A DNA stretch of 64,000 bases, from NCBI GenBank assembly GCA_914767715.1, contig OU612073.1, positions 16,804,001 through 16,868,000 of the forward strand, read 5' to 3'. Source of the DNA: Membranipora membranacea (taxonomy: Eukaryota; Bryozoa; Gymnolaemata; Cheilostomatida; Membraniporidae). The notes under the pieces are model-generated. The model searched no databases. It was not told where the DNA came from and saw only the letters and a program-made list of their open reading frames with translations. Shown one piece after another: positions 62,762-64,000 of the stretch. Positions within the stretch are counted from its first letter, which is position 1. Every line of letters starts with the position of its first letter. Position numbers and translations under genes: made by a program.

Positions 62762-63598
62762 TTTATTTTGGGCAAGCAATGAACTCCGAACATTTTTTTA
62801 AAGTTCTAGTTAAATACTCTAGCCCCGAGAGGTAGCTGAAATCGGTTCACAAAGTTGAAAAAGAGGGAGGAAAACCAAATTTGAAGTGAAAATACCCTTA
62901 TTGAAACTGTGGTTACATCAAATCTCAAATGCCACTTTGCTCAGAAACATTTGAAGGTATACTAAAAAAATAAATACTTGGACTTATCTTCCCATGTTAC
63001 AAGAGGGGATAATTTTGACTGAGGCAACTGTAAATACTATTCAGAGGCCCCAGACATTTGATATAACATTGCGTGAACCTGTATGATGAGTTGATAAAGT
63101 CGACAAAGAGAATTTGAATTATGCGATTATGGTACATGTGGAGCACGCCTTGCAATAACCAATGTCGAAACTGTAAGTTAAGCCTAACGTGGGTTTTAAC
63201 TTACAATGATTTTTGAGGTGCCTACGTTGGAATATAACTTATTTGTAGATTCATTTCGTAAATTTCTCACCATTGTTTACTGGTTGAGATTCTGATAAGT
63301 ACCATCACCAAAGTGGGAAGTAAATATATCCTGATCATAAATGGTAGTGATCTACTGGCATAATATGGTACTATATGATACCCGAGTCTTTCGTTTCGTG
63401 CCTTATGATAATCACGGTTGAAAAATTTTGTCTGTTATTTCTAAGATTTTGTCTTAAGACCCATGTAAAGTCTTATGGTCTGCTTGAGTTCTATGGGTCC
63501 CTGAGACCTGAACCCAGGTTGATCCAAGTTACCTCAATCAGCCCCTTCTCAAAGACAAGACAAAGTCTTATGGCCAGTTTTGGAGGAAGTACGATTTC
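62762..63598. other. Intergenic, nothing recognised
   Basis: AT-rich DNA with short unsupported frames only. Confidence 0.5.
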
Positions 63599-63985
63599 AA
63601 GTTTGGCGCAGTGGTTAGCGTGTCTGCCACTTGACCAGCCGGTTGTGGGTTCAAACCCCGTCCGGGACCGAAAGTCGTTTCGACTTTGACTGATCACATA
63701 GTCCCTTCGGATCAGGACTATAAATAATGGAGGTCTTCTGTATGTACACCACCATCGTGCATGCAGATTAAAGAACCCTCCTGTATGGTATAGCTCCTAT
63801 ACAGGAGGATGCTGTCATCAACCACTGCTGCTCCGGCCTTGTAGCGCTATGCTTCACGCTGGGTTAAAGCTGTCAGTAGTTGAAAAGTGGCACTAATGAC
63901 TCGGAAACCTAGTCACTATAAAACCTCTTCCTATGCCGCACCTTGGTGCAGTCATCGTCTACCTAGACGGACAGCAAATATATAT
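63599..63985 (+). mobile_element. Long tRNA-derived SINE
   Basis: tRNA-like head with A box (TGGCGCAGTGGTTAGCG) and B box (GGGTTCAAACCCC). The body contains GTGCATGCAGATTAAAGAAC, a stretch resembling central domains of SINEs in several invertebrate phyla, and a CTCCTATACAGGAGGA hairpin. The tail is TATA-rich. Its third part is near the right window edge. Confidence 0.75.
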
Positions 63986-64000
63986 ATAAATATAATACGA

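Noticed and set aside
63375-63697. Open frames on both strands near the right edge
   Set aside because: They overlap the head of a tRNA-derived SINE.

Overview
The window looks like nuclear DNA of a multicellular animal, most likely a marine invertebrate. Genes are split into short exons (about 60-430 bp) with GT-AG introns of consistent phase, the base composition is AT-rich, and the gaps hold LINE, SINE, hAT-like, Mutator-like, foldback and LTR elements. The species cannot be fixed from the sequence. All gene models below were assembled by hand from homology, splice signals and reading-frame continuity.

Region 1 (1-13215) is one very large inverted duplication. Two family-18 (GH18) chitinase genes lie tail to tail: a + strand copy (1478-4828) and a - strand copy (7447-11686), each with nine coding exons and matching intron phases. 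The right copy is a full secreted chitinase: signal peptide, GH18 barrel, Thr/Pro/Arg linker and C-terminal chitin-binding domain. The left copy keeps an intact catalytic centre, but its last exon stops after seven codons, so linker and chitin-binding domain are gone.

Region 2 (13216-23576) holds repeats, LINE and SINE remnants and a four-exon TOMM22 gene on the - strand (mitochondrial import receptor subunit).

Region 3 (23577-48013) is a family of MFS transporters resembling SLC18B1. Copy A (23577-36688, -) is intact with 11 coding exons and 12 predicted membrane spans. Copy B (37734-43114, -) is a pseudogene with many frame breaks and a reverse-transcriptase fragment next to one exon. Copy C (45325-48013, +) has six intact exons for the C-terminal half but no N-terminal half. 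The introns carry foldback and hAT-like elements, including one made of repeated perfect palindromes.

Region 4 (50122-56745) is a nest of mobile elements: a long-TIR element, interrupted by an hAT-like element with an 8-bp target duplication, which contains an LTR retrotransposon with a 5-bp duplication, whose gag is split by a Mutator-like MITE with a 9-bp duplication.

Region 5 (56746-64000) holds a six-exon gene for a predicted type II membrane protein with a short-chain-collagen-C4-like C-terminal domain, then an initiator-type tRNA-Met gene and a tRNA-derived SINE. No CRISPR, operon or bacterial feature is present.
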